Source: Candidatus Roseilinea mizusawaensis
GTDB lineage: Bacteria; Chloroflexota; Anaerolineae; J036; Brachytrichaceae
DNA: 50,259 bases
Reading direction: 5' to 3'
NCBI GenBank assembly: GCA_016841965.1
Contig: JAEANN010000031.1
Span: 1-50,259, forward strand
Positions within the stretch are counted from its first letter, which is position 1, and each line of letters begins with the position of its first letter. Shown in pieces: positions 17,233 to 27,289 of the stretch. The notes beneath the pieces were generated by a model. It saw only the letters and a program-made list of their open reading frames with translations. It made no database searches and was not told the origin of the DNA. The position numbers were made by a program, and so were the translations under genes.

Positions 17233-20177
17233 CTATGAACAACGCAAACACAAACCCAAATACAGCCGTGCAGAAGCTGGGCCAGAGCTTCTGGTACGAC
17301 AACATTCAACGCGGCATCATCAAAAACGGCGAACTGCAAAAACTGATCGATGAATACGGCGTGCTTGGCGTAACCTCGAACCCTTCGATTTTCGAGAAGG
17401 CAATCTCCGGCAGCACGGATTACGACGAAGACATGCTGCGACTGGTGAGCGATGGCGCCGACGCCCAAACCATTTTCGAGCATCTGGCTGTTGCAGATAT
17501 TCAGGCCGCCGCCGACATCCTGGAGCCGATTTACGAACAAACAAACGGCCTGGATGGCTACGTGAGTCTGGAGGTGTCGCCAGAACTGGCGCGCGACTAC
17601 GAGGGCACAGTGAGCGAGGCGCGCCGGCTGTACAAAGCCGTCGGGCACAAGAACCTGATGATCAAGGTGCCGGCCACTCCGGAGTGCATTCCCGCCATCC
17701 AGCAACTCATTTTCGATGGCATCAACATCAACGTGACGTTGATTTTCTCGCTCGAAGGCTATGAGGCGGTCGCCCACGCATTTATCAACGGGCTTAAAGC
17801 GCGCGCCGAGCAGGGCCTGCCGCTCAATGTGGCGTCGGTGGCTTCATTCTTTGTCAGCCGCGTGGATACCCTGGTGGATAAGCTGCTGGATGAAAAGATT
17901 GCTGAGGCGCCGGAATGGGACCAGGATTTGAAAGCTCGGCTTGGCGCGATGAAGAGCAAGGCTGCCATTGCCAACGCCAAGCTGGCCTACCAGATCTTTA
18001 AGCGCATTTTCAGCGAGCCGGAGTGGCAGGCCCTGGAAGCCGCTGGCGCAAGACCCCAGCGTGTCCTGTGGGCCAGCACCAGCACCAAGAACCCCAGCTT
18101 GCCCGACACGTACTATGTGGATGCGCTGATCGGCCCGCATACTGTCAACACCTTGCCGCCCCAGACGCTAAAGGCGTTCCGCGACCACGGACGGGTTGGC
18201 CTGACGGTGGAAGATGATCTGGACGGCGTCAACCGGCTGATGCACGATCTGGAACAGGCCGGCATTTCGATGTCGCAGGTCTGGCAGAAACTTCAAGACG
18301 ACGGCGTCAAACTATTCTCCGACGCATTTCAATCTCTGCTGAAGGAGATCCAAGCTAAGCGCGAAGCCATCCTTGCGCGCGGCGAGGCCGTGAACGTGGA
18401 TGTGGCGCTGGGCTATGTGAGCGAATTGGCGCAGATGAAAGCAGCTACGCGCACCTGGAATCGGGATGCGTCCCTGTGGACGACAACGCCAGAGCACATC
18501 AAGGTGGTGAGCAGTCGACTGGGCTGGTTATCGGCGCCCGAAAGCATGGCAAAACAGGTCGCAGAATTGAGGGCCTTTGTCAATGAAGTGAAAGCGGCCG
18601 GCTTGACCGATGCCGTCGTGCTTGGCATGGGCGGCAGCTCCCTTGCGCCAGACGTGCTGCGGGCCACATTCCAAGCCCCATCGTCTAACGGAGCCAACAG
18701 CGGTTTGCGCCTGCATGTCCTGGACACTACTGACCCAACCAGCGTGCTGAACCTGGAACGCAAGCTGGACTTAACAAAGACGCTGTTCGTCGTCGCTTCA
18801 AAGTCGGGCACAACGGTCGAGATCAACTCGTTCTACAAGTATTTCCGGGCCAAGGCGGATGTCATCGCCGGTGAGACCGCTGGGCAATACTTCATTGCAA
18901 TCACAGACGATGGCACCCCGCTGCGCGCACTGGCCGAGGCTGAAAAGTTTCGGCGCATCTTCGTCAATCCGGCCGACATTGGTGGCCGTTACTCGGCTTT
19001 GTCCTATTTCGGCTTGCTTCCAGCCGCGCTGGCCGGCATCGATGTCGGACAGTTGTTGCAGCGCAGCGAGCGCATGGCGCACTGGTGCAAGGCCGACTCG
19101 CCGGCTAATCCCGGCCTGTGGCTGGGCGCACTGATGGGAGGCATGGCCCTGGCCTCACGAGACAAAGTCACGTTCATCATTTCGCCGGCGATCGCCAGCT
19201 TTGGCACGTGGGTCGAGCAGTTAATTGCAGAAAGCACCGGCAAGAACGGCCGCGGCATAGTGCCCGTGGAAGGCGACATCGCCAACCTGCGCGGGAGCGT
19301 GTCTAAGCTCAGCCCCGATCGGCTGTACGTCTATCTCAGACTAGATGGGGATGAGACCCACGACCGGCTGGTTGCCTCGTTGAGACGGGCAAAACTGCCT
19401 GTCATCGAAATTCACCTAGCAGACATTTACGACCTGGGCGCTGAATTCTTCCGCTGGGAGTTCGCCACTGCCATCGCCGGCGTGGTGCTCGGCCTCAACC
19501 CATTCGACGAGCCAAACGTCACAGAAAGCAAGGTCAACACCAAGCGTCTGCTCGACGAGTTCGAAACCACGGGGGCCTTCTCTAACGAGCAGAGCAGCAA
19601 GTCAGCCAACGCACAGTTGAACAAGTTTCTGCGCAGCGCCGGCGAAGGTGATTACGTGTCTGTGCAAGCCTACCTGCCTTACGACGAGCGCATCGCGGCA
19701 GAGCTGGAGCGTATGCGAACAGCCATCGGCGCGCGCACCGGCGCGCCGGTCACCGTTGGGTACGGGCCGCGCTTCCTGCACAGCACAGGCCAGTTGCACA
19801 AAGGCGGCGCAAACAACGTCGTCGCTGTGCAATTGACGTATGATCCTGACCAGGATGCGCCAATTCCGGGCGAGCCATACACCTTCGGGACGCTCATCCG
19901 GGCGCAGGCACTCGGTGATTACGAATCGCTTGTGTCACACAACCGGCGCGTCATGCGGCTGCACCTGGGCCGCGATCCGTTGGCCGGGCTGAAGAAAATC
20001 GTCCAGACACTCAAGGGCGCGCCTCGGCGCACCAAGCAAGCTGTGTCTGGTCGCAACAGCAAGACCAGCGGCAGACGAGCAATAAAAGCCACAACAGCCC
20101 AGGTCGAACGGACAGCCCCCAAGCCAGGCGCAACACGACGCGGCAGTGCTCAGAAACGATCTGGACGCAGCCGCTAA
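17229..20177 (+). CDS. tal-pgi: Bifunctional transaldolase / glucose-6-phosphate isomerase
   Basis: A 982-residue fusion. The N-terminal half (about 1-370) is a transaldolase with [13 protein letters not shown] and the Schiff-base lysine in NLMIKVPAT. The C-terminal half (about 400-935) is a glucose-6-phosphate isomerase with [13 protein letters not shown] and [12 protein letters not shown]. The protein thus links the non-oxidative pentose phosphate branch with glycolysis. Such fusions occur in Chloroflexota, cyanobacteria and some Actinobacteria. The last about 50 residues form a Lys/Arg/Thr-rich tail (for example [18 protein letters not shown]) that looks disordered and is longer than expected. 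It overlaps rpiB by 4 nt. Confidence 0.95.
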   Translation: MTMNNANTNPNTAVQKLGQSFWYDNIQRGIIKNGELQKLIDEYGVLGVTSNPSIFEKAISGSTDYDEDMLRLVSDGADAQTIFEHLAVADIQAAADILEPIYEQTNGLDGYVSLEVSPELARDYEGTVSEARRLYKAVGHKNLMIKVPATPECIPAIQQLIFDGININVTLIFSLEGYEAVAHAFINGLKARAEQGLPLNVASVASFFVSRVDTLVDKLLDEKIAEAPEWDQDLKARLGAMKSKAAIANAKLAYQIFKRIFSEPEWQALEAAGARPQRVLWASTSTKNPSLPDTYYVDALIGPHTVNTLPPQTLKAFRDHGRVGLTVEDDLDGVNRLMHDLEQAGISMSQVWQKLQDDGVKLFSDAFQSLLKEIQAKREAILARGEAVNVDVALGYVSELAQMKAATRTWNRDASLWTTTPEHIKVVSSRLGWLSAPESMAKQVAELRAFVNEVKAAGLTDAVVLGMGGSSLAPDVLRATFQAPSSNGANSGLRLHVLDTTDPTSVLNLERKLDLTKTLFVVASKSGTTVEINSFYKYFRAKADVIAGETAGQYFIAITDDGTPLRALAEAEKFRRIFVNPADIGGRYSALSYFGLLPAALAGIDVGQLLQRSERMAHWCKADSPANPGLWLGALMGGMALASRDKVTFIISPAIASFGTWVEQLIAESTGKNGRGIVPVEGDIANLRGSVSKLSPDRLYVYLRLDGDETHDRLVASLRRAKLPVIEIHLADIYDLGAEFFRWEFATAIAGVVLGLNPFDEPNVTESKVNTKRLLDEFETTGAFSNEQSSKSANAQLNKFLRSAGEGDYVSVQAYLPYDERIAAELERMRTAIGARTGAPVTVGYGPRFLHSTGQLHKGGANNVVAVQLTYDPDQDAPIPGEPYTFGTLIRAQALGDYESLVSHNRRVMRLHLGRDPLAGLKKIVQTLKGAPRRTKQAVSGRNSKTSGRRAIKATTAQVERTAPKPGATRRGSAQKRSGRSR

Positions 20178-20223
20178 TCACATTTTCATCGTTCATCGAA
20201 GAAGTAGAAGAGGTATAAGAGAC

Positions 20224-21126
20224 ATGCAATTAGGTCTATTTGGACTGGGACGAATGGGCGCGAATATGGCGCGCCGGCTACACCAGGGTGGGCATGAGGT
20301 CATTGTCAGCAATCGCAGCATGCGCCCGATCGACGAACTCATGGCAGAAGGCATCCGAGGCGTGTACTCGATCCAGGATCTGGTCAAAGCCTTGACGCCG
20401 CCGCGCGCATTGTGGATCATGTTGCCGTCTGGCGATGTGACCGAGCAGATGATCCACACCCTGCTGAACCTGCTTGAGCCGGGCGATGTGATCGTGGACG
20501 GGGGCAACTCGAACTGGCGCGACTCAAAACGGCGCTATGCCCTGTGCCGCGAGAAAGGCGTTCATTTCATGGACGAAGGCACCAGCGGCGGGATTTGGGG
20601 ACTGAAGGTGGGCTATTGCCTGATGATCGGCGGCGACAAGGCGGTGTTTGAGCGACTGGAGCCGGCGTTCAAGACGCTGGCGCCTGAAAACGGCTATCTG
20701 TACTGCGGGCCGGCCGGGGCAGGGCACTTTGTCAAAATGGTGCACAACGGCGTAGAGTACGGCATGATGCAAGCATACGCCGAGGGCTTCGAGATCATGG
20801 AAAAGTCCGAATTTGACCTCGACCTGCCGGCAGTAGCCAGAGTATGGGGACAGGGCAGCGTGGTGCGCTCGTGGCTGCTCGAATTGTTACAAGATGCCCT
20901 TGAGAAAGACCCCCGCCTCGAACAAATCAAAGGCTATGTCGAAGACTCGGGCGAAGGCCGCTGGACGATTCAGGCTGCCATTGACGAAGACGTGCCGGCG
21001 CCTGTCATTACCTTGTCGTTGTTCCAACGCTTCATCTCGCGCCAGGATGAATCATTCGCGGCCAAAGTGTGCGCCGCCTTGCGCAAGGAGTTCGGCGGCC
21101 ATGCCGTCAAATCAGCCCATGAGTAA
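20224..21126 (+). CDS. gnd: 6-phosphogluconate dehydrogenase, short form
   Basis: A 300-residue oxidoreductase that decarboxylates 6-phosphogluconate to ribulose-5-phosphate. It belongs to the short, probably NAD-using class rather than the 470-residue form. The coenzyme site [13 protein letters not shown] is at residues 5-17. The substrate and catalytic segments [15 protein letters not shown] and [18 protein letters not shown] are clear. The ATG at 20224 gives the family N-terminus [12 protein letters not shown]. The stop overlaps the zwf start by 8 nt. Confidence 0.95.
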   Translation: MQLGLFGLGRMGANMARRLHQGGHEVIVSNRSMRPIDELMAEGIRGVYSIQDLVKALTPPRALWIMLPSGDVTEQMIHTLLNLLEPGDVIVDGGNSNWRDSKRRYALCREKGVHFMDEGTSGGIWGLKVGYCLMIGGDKAVFERLEPAFKTLAPENGYLYCGPAGAGHFVKMVHNGVEYGMMQAYAEGFEIMEKSEFDLDLPAVARVWGQGSVVRSWLLELLQDALEKDPRLEQIKGYVEDSGEGRWTIQAAIDEDVPAPVITLSLFQRFISRQDESFAAKVCAALRKEFGGHAVKSAHE

Positions 21127-22666
21127 TCCTGTCCAGGCCAAGCCGGCGGTTTATCGTCCCAGCCGGCGTGACGGGGCATTGCGCGTGCCTGAAACGTGCA
21201 ACATGGTCATCTTTGGGGCTTCTGGCGACCTGACCCACCGCAAGTTGATCCCCGCGCTCTACAACCTGGCGCGCGGCGGGCTGCTGCCCGCTAATTTCAA
21301 CGTGATTGGGTTTGGCCGCAAGCCCAAGAGCAACGAATCTTTCCGCGCCGAGTTGCGTGATGCGGTTCAGACTTTCTCGCGCACCCGAACAATCGACAAC
21401 GGGTTGTGGGAGCGCTTTGCTCAAGGGCTGCACTACCAGCAGGGCAACTATGACGACAGGCAGGACTACGAGGCGCTGCATCAACAACTGACCCACATTG
21501 AGCAGTCTCACGGCGCGTGCAGCGGCCGATTGTTCTATCTGGCCACCCCGCCCGAAGCCTACCAGACCATCACGGGCAAGATCGGCGAAACATCGCTGGG
21601 CAAATCCTGTCCGGGCGCATGGACGCGCATCATTATCGAAAAGCCGTTCGGGCATGACCTGCAATCGGCGCGCGAGCTGAACGAGCATCTGCACAGCTTT
21701 TTCAACGAAGACCAGATCTATCGTATCGACCACTACCTGGGCAAAGAGACGGTGCAGAACATCCTGGTTTTCCGCTTTGCCAACACCATCTTCGAGCCAA
21801 TCTGGAACTATCAATACGTGGATCATGTGCAAATCACCGTGGCCGAAGATCTGGGCGTGGAGAACCGCGGGGCGTATTACGAAAGTGCGGGCGTGGTGCG
21901 CGATATCATACAAAATCACGCCCTGCAACTGGTCGCGCTGACGGCCATGGAACCGCCGGCTGAGTTTGCACCGGACGCTGTGCGCAATGAGAAAGTGAAA
22001 GTGCTGAAAGCGCTGCGTGTGGATGACTCGCGCGGCGACGGCACAATCCGCGGCCAGTATGGGCCGGGCAAGATTGCCGGCAAGCTGGTGCCGGGCTACA
22101 CCCAGGAAGAGGGGGTATCGGCTGAGTCCACAACCGAAACCTACCTGGCCATGAAACTGCTGTGCGAGAACTGGCGCTGGTCGGGCGTGCCGTTCTATGT
22201 GCGCAGCGGCAAGCGCCTACCCCGGCGCGTCACCGAAATCGCCATTCAATTCAAGATGCCGCCGCTGCTGTTGTTCAGTGGCGCCGCCGCGCAACAGATC
22301 GAACCTAATACACTGGTGATATCGATCCAGCCGGACGAGGGGATCACGCTCAAGTTCGAGGCGAAGGTTCCCGGCGCGGGCGACACGATTCAGCCGGTGC
22401 TGATGAATTTCGATTACGGCAAGTCGTTCGAAACGCCGGCGCCCGACGCTTACGAACGCCTGCTGCTGGACTGCATGCTGGGCGACTCGACGCTGTTCAC
22501 CCGCAGCGACGAGGTGGAAGCAGCCTGGGGACTGATCACACCAGTGCTCGAACGCTGGCGCAATAATGTACACGACTTCATCGAGTTGTATCGCGCCGGC
22601 ACCTGGGGGCCAAAACAAGCCGACGATTTCATCGAGGCTGATGGCAGGAAGTGGCGTGTGTTGTAA
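21119..22666 (+). CDS. zwf: Glucose-6-phosphate 1-dehydrogenase
   Basis: A 515-residue enzyme for the first oxidative pentose phosphate step, making NADPH and 6-phosphogluconolactone. It has the coenzyme motif [16 protein letters not shown] (about 34-49) and the active-site RIDHYLGKE with the catalytic histidine. Length is normal. The start at 21119 overlaps the gnd stop, which fits translational coupling. With gnd, tal-pgi and rpiB it gives nearly the whole oxidative pentose cycle in one operon. NADPH made here could supply reductive biosynthesis. Confidence 0.96.
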   Translation: MSNPVQAKPAVYRPSRRDGALRVPETCNMVIFGASGDLTHRKLIPALYNLARGGLLPANFNVIGFGRKPKSNESFRAELRDAVQTFSRTRTIDNGLWERFAQGLHYQQGNYDDRQDYEALHQQLTHIEQSHGACSGRLFYLATPPEAYQTITGKIGETSLGKSCPGAWTRIIIEKPFGHDLQSARELNEHLHSFFNEDQIYRIDHYLGKETVQNILVFRFANTIFEPIWNYQYVDHVQITVAEDLGVENRGAYYESAGVVRDIIQNHALQLVALTAMEPPAEFAPDAVRNEKVKVLKALRVDDSRGDGTIRGQYGPGKIAGKLVPGYTQEEGVSAESTTETYLAMKLLCENWRWSGVPFYVRSGKRLPRRVTEIAIQFKMPPLLLFSGAAAQQIEPNTLVISIQPDEGITLKFEAKVPGAGDTIQPVLMNFDYGKSFETPAPDAYERLLLDCMLGDSTLFTRSDEVEAAWGLITPVLERWRNNVHDFIELYRAGTWGPKQADDFIEADGRKWRVL

Positions 22667-22678
22667 GCCCCTCCGCGC

Positions 22679-23299
22679 ATGAAATACTTTGTGACACTGG
22701 CCGGCAACATCGGGGCAGGCAAGACCAGCCTCACCGCAGCCCTAGCGCGCCGATGGGGCTGGGATGCCTTGTTTGAGCCGGTAGTCGAGAATCCCTACTT
22801 GGCCGACTTTTATCAGGACATGCGCCGGTGGGGCTTTCACTCACAGACTTTCTTTCTGTCCCGCCGGCTGAACGACTATCGCGGTCTGCTTGAACGCGCC
22901 GGCTCGGTTATCCAAGATCGCAGTGTGTACGAAGACGCAGAGATCTTCGCCTACAATTTGCACCGTCAGGGCTACATCAACGCGCGGGACTGGCAAACGT
23001 ACTATGGGCTGTATAGCGCCATCGCCTCGCTGCTGCCGCCGCCCCATCTGGTGGTGTATCTGCGCGCTTCGGCGAATGCGCTGCTAGAGCGCATTCGCCG
23101 GCGCGGGCGCGACATCGAGCGCAACATTAACCCAGACTACCTGGAACAGCTCAACACGCTGTATGAAGCGTGGATCAGCCGGTTCGACGTGTGCCCTGCT
23201 CTCATCATCGACACGAACGGGCTGGACTTCACCCATAATGAAGCACACCTGGCGCAAGTCTCTGACATGATCCTGGCAGCCTTGAAGGTCAAGGCTTGA
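22679..23299 (+). CDS. Deoxynucleoside kinase
   Basis: A 206-residue salvage enzyme of the dCK/dGK family that phosphorylates deoxynucleosides. It shows the P-loop GNIGAGKT (about 9-16), the DRS motif in IQDRSVYEDAEIF, and the lid region RIRRRGRDIERN. Which base is preferred cannot be read from the sequence. It begins 12 nt after zwf and is probably the last gene of that operon, although no Shine-Dalgarno is evident. Its stop codon falls within the first unit of an 11-bp tandem repeat. Confidence 0.92.
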   Translation: MKYFVTLAGNIGAGKTSLTAALARRWGWDALFEPVVENPYLADFYQDMRRWGFHSQTFFLSRRLNDYRGLLERAGSVIQDRSVYEDAEIFAYNLHRQGYINARDWQTYYGLYSAIASLLPPPHLVVYLRASANALLERIRRRGRDIERNINPDYLEQLNTLYEAWISRFDVCPALIIDTNGLDFTHNEAHLAQVSDMILAALKVKA

Positions 23300-23336
23300 C
23301 AGCGGCTTGACAGCGGCTTGACAGCGGCTTGACAGC
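23293..23336 (+). repeat. 11-bp tandem repeat, four copies
   Basis: Four exact copies of ggcttgacagc. The first copy includes the last codon and stop of the deoxynucleoside kinase gene. Each copy contains TTGACA, but no -10 box is suitably placed after any of them. Confidence 0.9.
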
Positions 23337-23414
23337 AGGCGGAGCGCAGACTACAGAGCACAAAGCGCGCCGCACATCATGAAACCTCAACCGGCAATTG
23401 TCAGCGGCCAATCC

Positions 23415-24191
23415 TCAATCGAGCAGTTGGACGGCCTCTTCGACTGAGGCGTTGCGGTGCACAATCGCGGCGACGGCTGCAGTCATTTTGGCCGGGTTGG
23501 GAGCCTGCCAGATATGCCGGCCAATCGCCACGCCGGCCCCGCCGGCATCGATGGCCGCCTTGATCTTTGTCAGCATATCACGTTCGGCGCCGGCTTTGGC
23601 GCCGCCGAGAATCACAACCGGCACAAAGCTGCCGCGTGTCACACGCTCGAACCCATCAACATAGGGGCACTTGATGAGATCGGCGCCCAACTCCCCCCCC
23701 ACACGCACTGCCAGCGCGATGCTGTCCAGCGTGCGAAACTCTGGCCCACTGTCGAAACCACCCGGCACCATCTCAGCCATCACCGGCATGCCCCAGCCGT
23801 GCGCCACTTCCACAGCGCGGGCCAGCGCCTCTAACGAGCGCACTTCATCCGTCGAGCCGGGAAAAGCCGAAATTGCAATTGCATCTGCTCCGAGTCGTAA
23901 AGCCGCCTTCACAGAGAAGTGCATCGCGGCGGATGCATCCTTACGCCCCAGATCGGTGCGACCACCATCCGCCCGCAGAATCAGGCCCACGTGCGCGAGT
24001 TGCCGGGCAAAGACGCGCGCCACACCATAGGTCGTGAGAATCGCGTCTGCGCCGCCGGCGATCACGCGGGCAATTGTATCGGATGGATTTTCAATGCCGC
24101 GCAATGGGCCGCTGATCGCGCCGTGATCCATCGCCACAATTAGCGCGCGTCCATCAGAGTGATAGAGATGGTGAAGTCGTCGAGTTGTCAT
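23415..24191 (-). CDS. Class I aldolase, DeoC/LsrF/FbaB type
   Basis: A 258-residue TIM-barrel protein of the DhnA/LsrF/archaeal fructose-bisphosphate aldolase family. It has [14 protein letters not shown] near the N-terminus, the likely Schiff-base lysine in [10 protein letters not shown] and the phosphate-binding loops VILGGAKAG and [10 protein letters not shown]. The substrate could be fructose-1,6-bisphosphate, a 2-deoxy sugar phosphate or an aminoshikimate-type precursor, and sequence alone does not decide. The start at 24191 follows the family N-terminus. An ATG at 24209 is possible, and neither has a good Shine-Dalgarno. It is convergent with the pentose phosphate operon. Confidence 0.85.
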   Translation of the reverse strand: MTTRRLHHLYHSDGRALIVAMDHGAISGPLRGIENPSDTIARVIAGGADAILTTYGVARVFARQLAHVGLILRADGGRTDLGRKDASAAMHFSVKAALRLGADAIAISAFPGSTDEVRSLEALARAVEVAHGWGMPVMAEMVPGGFDSGPEFRTLDSIALAVRVGGELGADLIKCPYVDGFERVTRGSFVPVVILGGAKAGAERDMLTKIKAAIDAGGAGVAIGRHIWQAPNPAKMTAAVAAIVHRNASVEEAVQLLD

Positions 24192-24323
24192 TGTAGCCAG
24201 TATACGCATCAGCTTCTGGCGCGCTGCGCACAGCGCGCAGCGCAGCACACATGCAGCACAACCCGACAATCCAACTTGTGTTTTCCCTGAGCGCGGAAAA
24301 GCAGAAAACAGAAAATGATTTGC

Positions 24324-24351
24324 TTGACACACGCCGGCGGCACGTTACAAT
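24324..24351 (+). promoter_or_regulatory. Promoter of the thrS T-box transcript
   Basis: A consensus TTGACA and a good TACAAT separated by 16 bp, placed about 20 nt before the T-box leader begins. The upstream part of the gap (24192-24323) holds a short GC hairpin at 24219-24238 and nothing else recognised. Confidence 0.75.
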
Positions 24352-24370
24352 GCTGCACACAGTTAAATAG

Positions 24371-24680
24371 GTGAACGTGTTGATCGGGACACGTGCACGC
24401 CGGCAGCGGTATCAGAGAGCGGCACGCGCCGGCGCAAGACAGGTTGCGCCGGCACGGTGAGAGTGCCGCAACCAGCACAGCGTGCACACCCCCCGTGAAT
24501 GCGCGACGAGAAAGTAGTGGCAGTACTACTAGTTGCCCACATAAGCGCGCCGGGATTCGCCCGTTATTGCGAACAATGAGATGCGGTGTGTCTGTGTCTT
24601 GCACAGGCCGACCGCAAGCCGGGTGGAACCGCGAAGCCAAAAGTCCCTCGCCCCAGCAATTGGGCGAGGGACTTTTCATG
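24371..24680 (+). ncRNA. T-box riboswitch, threonine type
   Basis: A tRNA-sensing leader of thrS. The hallmark T-box sequence GGGTGGAACCGCG (24621-24633) would form the antiterminator with the uncharged tRNA acceptor end. It is followed by a perfect terminator hairpin (24639-24676). A Stem I can be drawn with GTGCACGC (24393-24400) paired to GCGTGCAC (24480-24487), with internal arms rich in GCCGGC. Directly after that arm is ACC (24488-24490), a threonine codon in the position expected for the specifier. The T-box and terminator are clear; the specifier assignment is inference. Confidence 0.92.
24639..24676 (+). terminator. T-box terminator hairpin
   Basis: A perfect 15-bp stem (aaaagtccctcgccc with its complement) around an 8-base loop, ending in TTTT. 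It is mutually exclusive with use of the T-box sequence just upstream, so it stops transcription when charged tRNA-Thr is plentiful. Confidence 0.92.
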
Positions 24681-24754
24681 TGTAGTTGTCATATCCACCC
24701 CGCCTGCAACAAGCGGGGCAGGTGTCTAGCAGGTGTCTATGAGGAGGCAGCGCA

Positions 24755-26593
24755 ATGCCAAAACAACACAATATGCCAGAGCAACTTTTCAAGATTCGAC
24801 ACTCGCTGGCGCATATCATGGCGCAGGCAGTTACCGAACGCTATCCCGATGCCCGACCCACTATCGGCCCGCCGGTCGAGAACGGCTTTTATTATGACTT
24901 TGCCGTTCCCCAGCCCTTCACACCAGAGGACCTGGCCGCGTTCGAGCAACGCATGAAGGAAATCATTCAAAAAGGCGTTGTATTCCAGCGCAAAGAAGTC
25001 AGCGCCGAGGAAGCGCGCCGGCTATTTGCCGGCAACCCCTTCAAACTTGAACTGATCGAGGGCCTGGTTTCCGGGGCGGGCGATGACATGGGCGAGAGCG
25101 AGGAAGAAACACCAGACAGCCAATCGGCGGCCGGCAATTCTCAATCGGTTATCTCGATCTACACCCACGACACATTCACCGACCTATGCCGGGGGCCGCA
25201 TGTGGCCTCTACCAGAGAGATCAACCCGCAGGCATTCAAGCTCACAGCTTCTTCCGGCGCCTACTGGCGCGGCGACGAACACAATCCAATGTTGCAGCGC
25301 ATCTATGGCGTTGCCTTTGAGACCCCACAAGAACTGCAACACTACCTGCAGCAAGTCGAAGAAGCCAAAAAACGCGACCATCGCAAGCTGGGGAGAGAGC
25401 TGGAAATCTTCTTCTTCGATGACGAAATTGGGCCAGGGCTGCCACTGTGGCAACCTAACGGCGCAGCGATTATCGAAGAGCTGGAAAAGCTGGCCAAAGA
25501 AATCGAGTTGAAACACGGTTACAAGCGCGTGCGCACACCCCATGTGACCAAGGAAGACCTGTTCTTGCGCAGCGGCCACCTGCCCTATTACGCCGAGAGT
25601 ATGTACCCGCCGATGGAACTGGACGACGGGGTGAAGTACTACATCAAACCGATGAACTGCCCAATGCATCACAAAATTTTTGGCAGCAAGCCGCGCTCGT
25701 ACCGCGATCTGCCCATCCGGCTGGCTGAATACGGCACCTGCTATCGCTACGAAAAGAGCGGCGAATTGTTCGGATTGATGCGCGTGCGCTCTATGCAGAT
25801 GAACGACGCTCACATCTACTGCGCAGAAGAACAGTTTGAGCAAGAGTTCATGGATGTAATTGCCATGTACCTTGAATACTTCAACCTGTTCGGCATCGAC
25901 AAATATGTGATGCGCCTGAGCACACACAGCCGAAAAGGGCTGGGCAAAAAGTACGTGGATAACGAATCGCTGTGGCTGAAGACCGAAGACATGGTGCGGC
26001 GAGCTATGCAAAAGCACAACGTGCCCTATGTCGAACAGGCCGATGAGGCAGCTTTCTACGGCCCAAAAATTGATGTGCAGATTTGGAGCGCCATCGGGCG
26101 CGAGTTCACGCTGGCGACCAATCAAGTGGACTTTGCAGTGCCGGCGCGCTTCGACCTCAAATTCACAAACCGCGAAGGCAAAGAGGAGACACCGCTGTGC
26201 ATACACCGCGCGCCACTCAGCACCCATGAGCGCATGATCGGGTTTCTGATCGAGCATTACGGCGGCGCATTCCCGGTCTGGTTGGCGCCGATTCAGGCTG
26301 TGCTGATTCCGATTGCCGACCGACACATTGAGTACTGCCAGCAGGTAGCACAGCGGTTGGCTGAAATTGGCCTGCGCACCGAAGTGGACGACGGAAACGA
26401 TCGGATGCAAAACAAGATCCGCAAGGCGCAGGGACAGAAGATTCCTTACATGCTGGTGGCCGGCGACAAAGAGCGCGACGCCGGCGCCGTGGCAGTGCGA
26501 CTGCGCACCGGCGAAGACCTGAAAGCCATGCCGGTCGAGCAGTTCATCGCGCGCGTTCAGCCCATCATTACCGAACGCAAGGCTGACCTATAA
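24755..26593 (+). CDS. thrS: Threonyl-tRNA synthetase, lacking the TGS domain
   Basis: A 612-residue class II synthetase. The usual N-terminal TGS domain (about 60 residues) is absent: the protein begins almost directly with the editing domain motif HSLAHIMAQAV. The editing-domain TFTDLCRGPHV is present. The catalytic core has the class II motifs and the zinc cysteine in MNCPMHH, and the C-terminal anticodon-binding domain is complete. A variable stretch rich in Glu, Ser and Gln (about 110-130) lies inside the editing domain. GAGGAGG precedes the ATG. Expression is controlled by the T-box leader. Confidence 0.97.
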   Translation: MPKQHNMPEQLFKIRHSLAHIMAQAVTERYPDARPTIGPPVENGFYYDFAVPQPFTPEDLAAFEQRMKEIIQKGVVFQRKEVSAEEARRLFAGNPFKLELIEGLVSGAGDDMGESEEETPDSQSAAGNSQSVISIYTHDTFTDLCRGPHVASTREINPQAFKLTASSGAYWRGDEHNPMLQRIYGVAFETPQELQHYLQQVEEAKKRDHRKLGRELEIFFFDDEIGPGLPLWQPNGAAIIEELEKLAKEIELKHGYKRVRTPHVTKEDLFLRSGHLPYYAESMYPPMELDDGVKYYIKPMNCPMHHKIFGSKPRSYRDLPIRLAEYGTCYRYEKSGELFGLMRVRSMQMNDAHIYCAEEQFEQEFMDVIAMYLEYFNLFGIDKYVMRLSTHSRKGLGKKYVDNESLWLKTEDMVRRAMQKHNVPYVEQADEAAFYGPKIDVQIWSAIGREFTLATNQVDFAVPARFDLKFTNREGKEETPLCIHRAPLSTHERMIGFLIEHYGGAFPVWLAPIQAVLIPIADRHIEYCQQVAQRLAEIGLRTEVDDGNDRMQNKIRKAQGQKIPYMLVAGDKERDAGAVAVRLRTGEDLKAMPVEQFIARVQPIITERKADL

Positions 26594-26621
26594 CCCCGCC
26601 CCGCAGCCCTGCACCCTATCG

Positions 26622-26658
26622 ACGACTCCAGCCATGCGCGTACAACGGCTGGAGTCGT
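26622..26658. terminator. Bidirectional hairpin between thrS and the VOC gene
   Basis: A perfect 12-bp stem (acgactccagcc/ggctggagtcgt) between two convergent genes, 28 nt after the thrS stop. A short T-rich stretch (tgctttt) follows on the plus strand. Confidence 0.65.
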
Positions 26659-26689
26659 TGCTTTTCGGCGCAATCGATCGCCGGCGACA

Positions 26690-27100
26690 TTAAGCTTTCG
26701 GGCCGGTGTACACGATCTCGAACAGGATGCGATCCGGCGATTCGAACATGACCTGATAGTAGGTGTCCTTCTCGCTGCGAGAGAACTCGGGCCGGTGGCG
26801 GGGAGTCTCGAACAGAGACGGGATGCCGCGCTCGGCCAGATACGCCACAGCCGCATCGACATCGGCTTGCCGGGGCACGCTAAACGCCAGATGGTTTGCG
26901 CCGGGGCCGTCGTAGTCGTTGTCGACAGGTTTGGCCATGCCCATGAACCACAGACTGGCCCCACTCTTGTCTGCGACACCCAGGAATCCTTCCTGCTCGA
27001 AGACAGGCGTCCATCCCAGAAACGCCAGCAAGTCCTTGTAGAACGGCACATTGTCCGGCTTGATGTTGTACACGATGTGTCCGATTCGGCTCTCAATCAT
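26690..27100 (-). CDS. VOC-fold (glyoxalase/bleomycin resistance-like) protein
   Basis: A 136-residue single-domain protein of the vicinal oxygen chelate superfamily. It begins IGHIVYNIKP and shows paired beta-alpha-beta-beta-beta units, with metal-ligand candidates in NHLAFSV (His) and RILFEIVY (Glu). Members include glyoxalases, dioxygenases and drug-binding proteins, and the substrate cannot be told. The ATG at 27100 has GGAGG at good spacing; longer in-frame extensions upstream are not supported. Confidence 0.85.
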   Translation of the reverse strand: MIESRIGHIVYNIKPDNVPFYKDLLAFLGWTPVFEQEGFLGVADKSGASLWFMGMAKPVDNDYDGPGANHLAFSVPRQADVDAAVAYLAERGIPSLFETPRHRPEFSRSEKDTYYQVMFESPDRILFEIVYTGPKA

Positions 27101-27289
27101 AGCGCCCTCCGTGCAGTCAGTATAGAACCAAAGCTCTACCGCATCCGCGCCGCGGTTGATCGCGGACAAAGCGCGCGATCTCTAAGCCGGCACGCAGACG
27201 CATCTCAGACGTCACACAGTCCGGCGTGCTAAATATCACTGATTGTGCGCCATGCGCATCCTGATCCAAACGGAGCTTTACAGAGCAAC

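Noticed and set aside
23293-23336. Array of four promoters because each unit contains TTGACA
   Set aside because: No -10 box lies 16-18 bp after any copy, and the only downstream gene on this strand is far away.
25184-26410. 408-residue minus-strand frame
   Set aside because: Antisense to the whole catalytic part of thrS, which is unmistakable. The frame is a by-product of GC-rich codon use.
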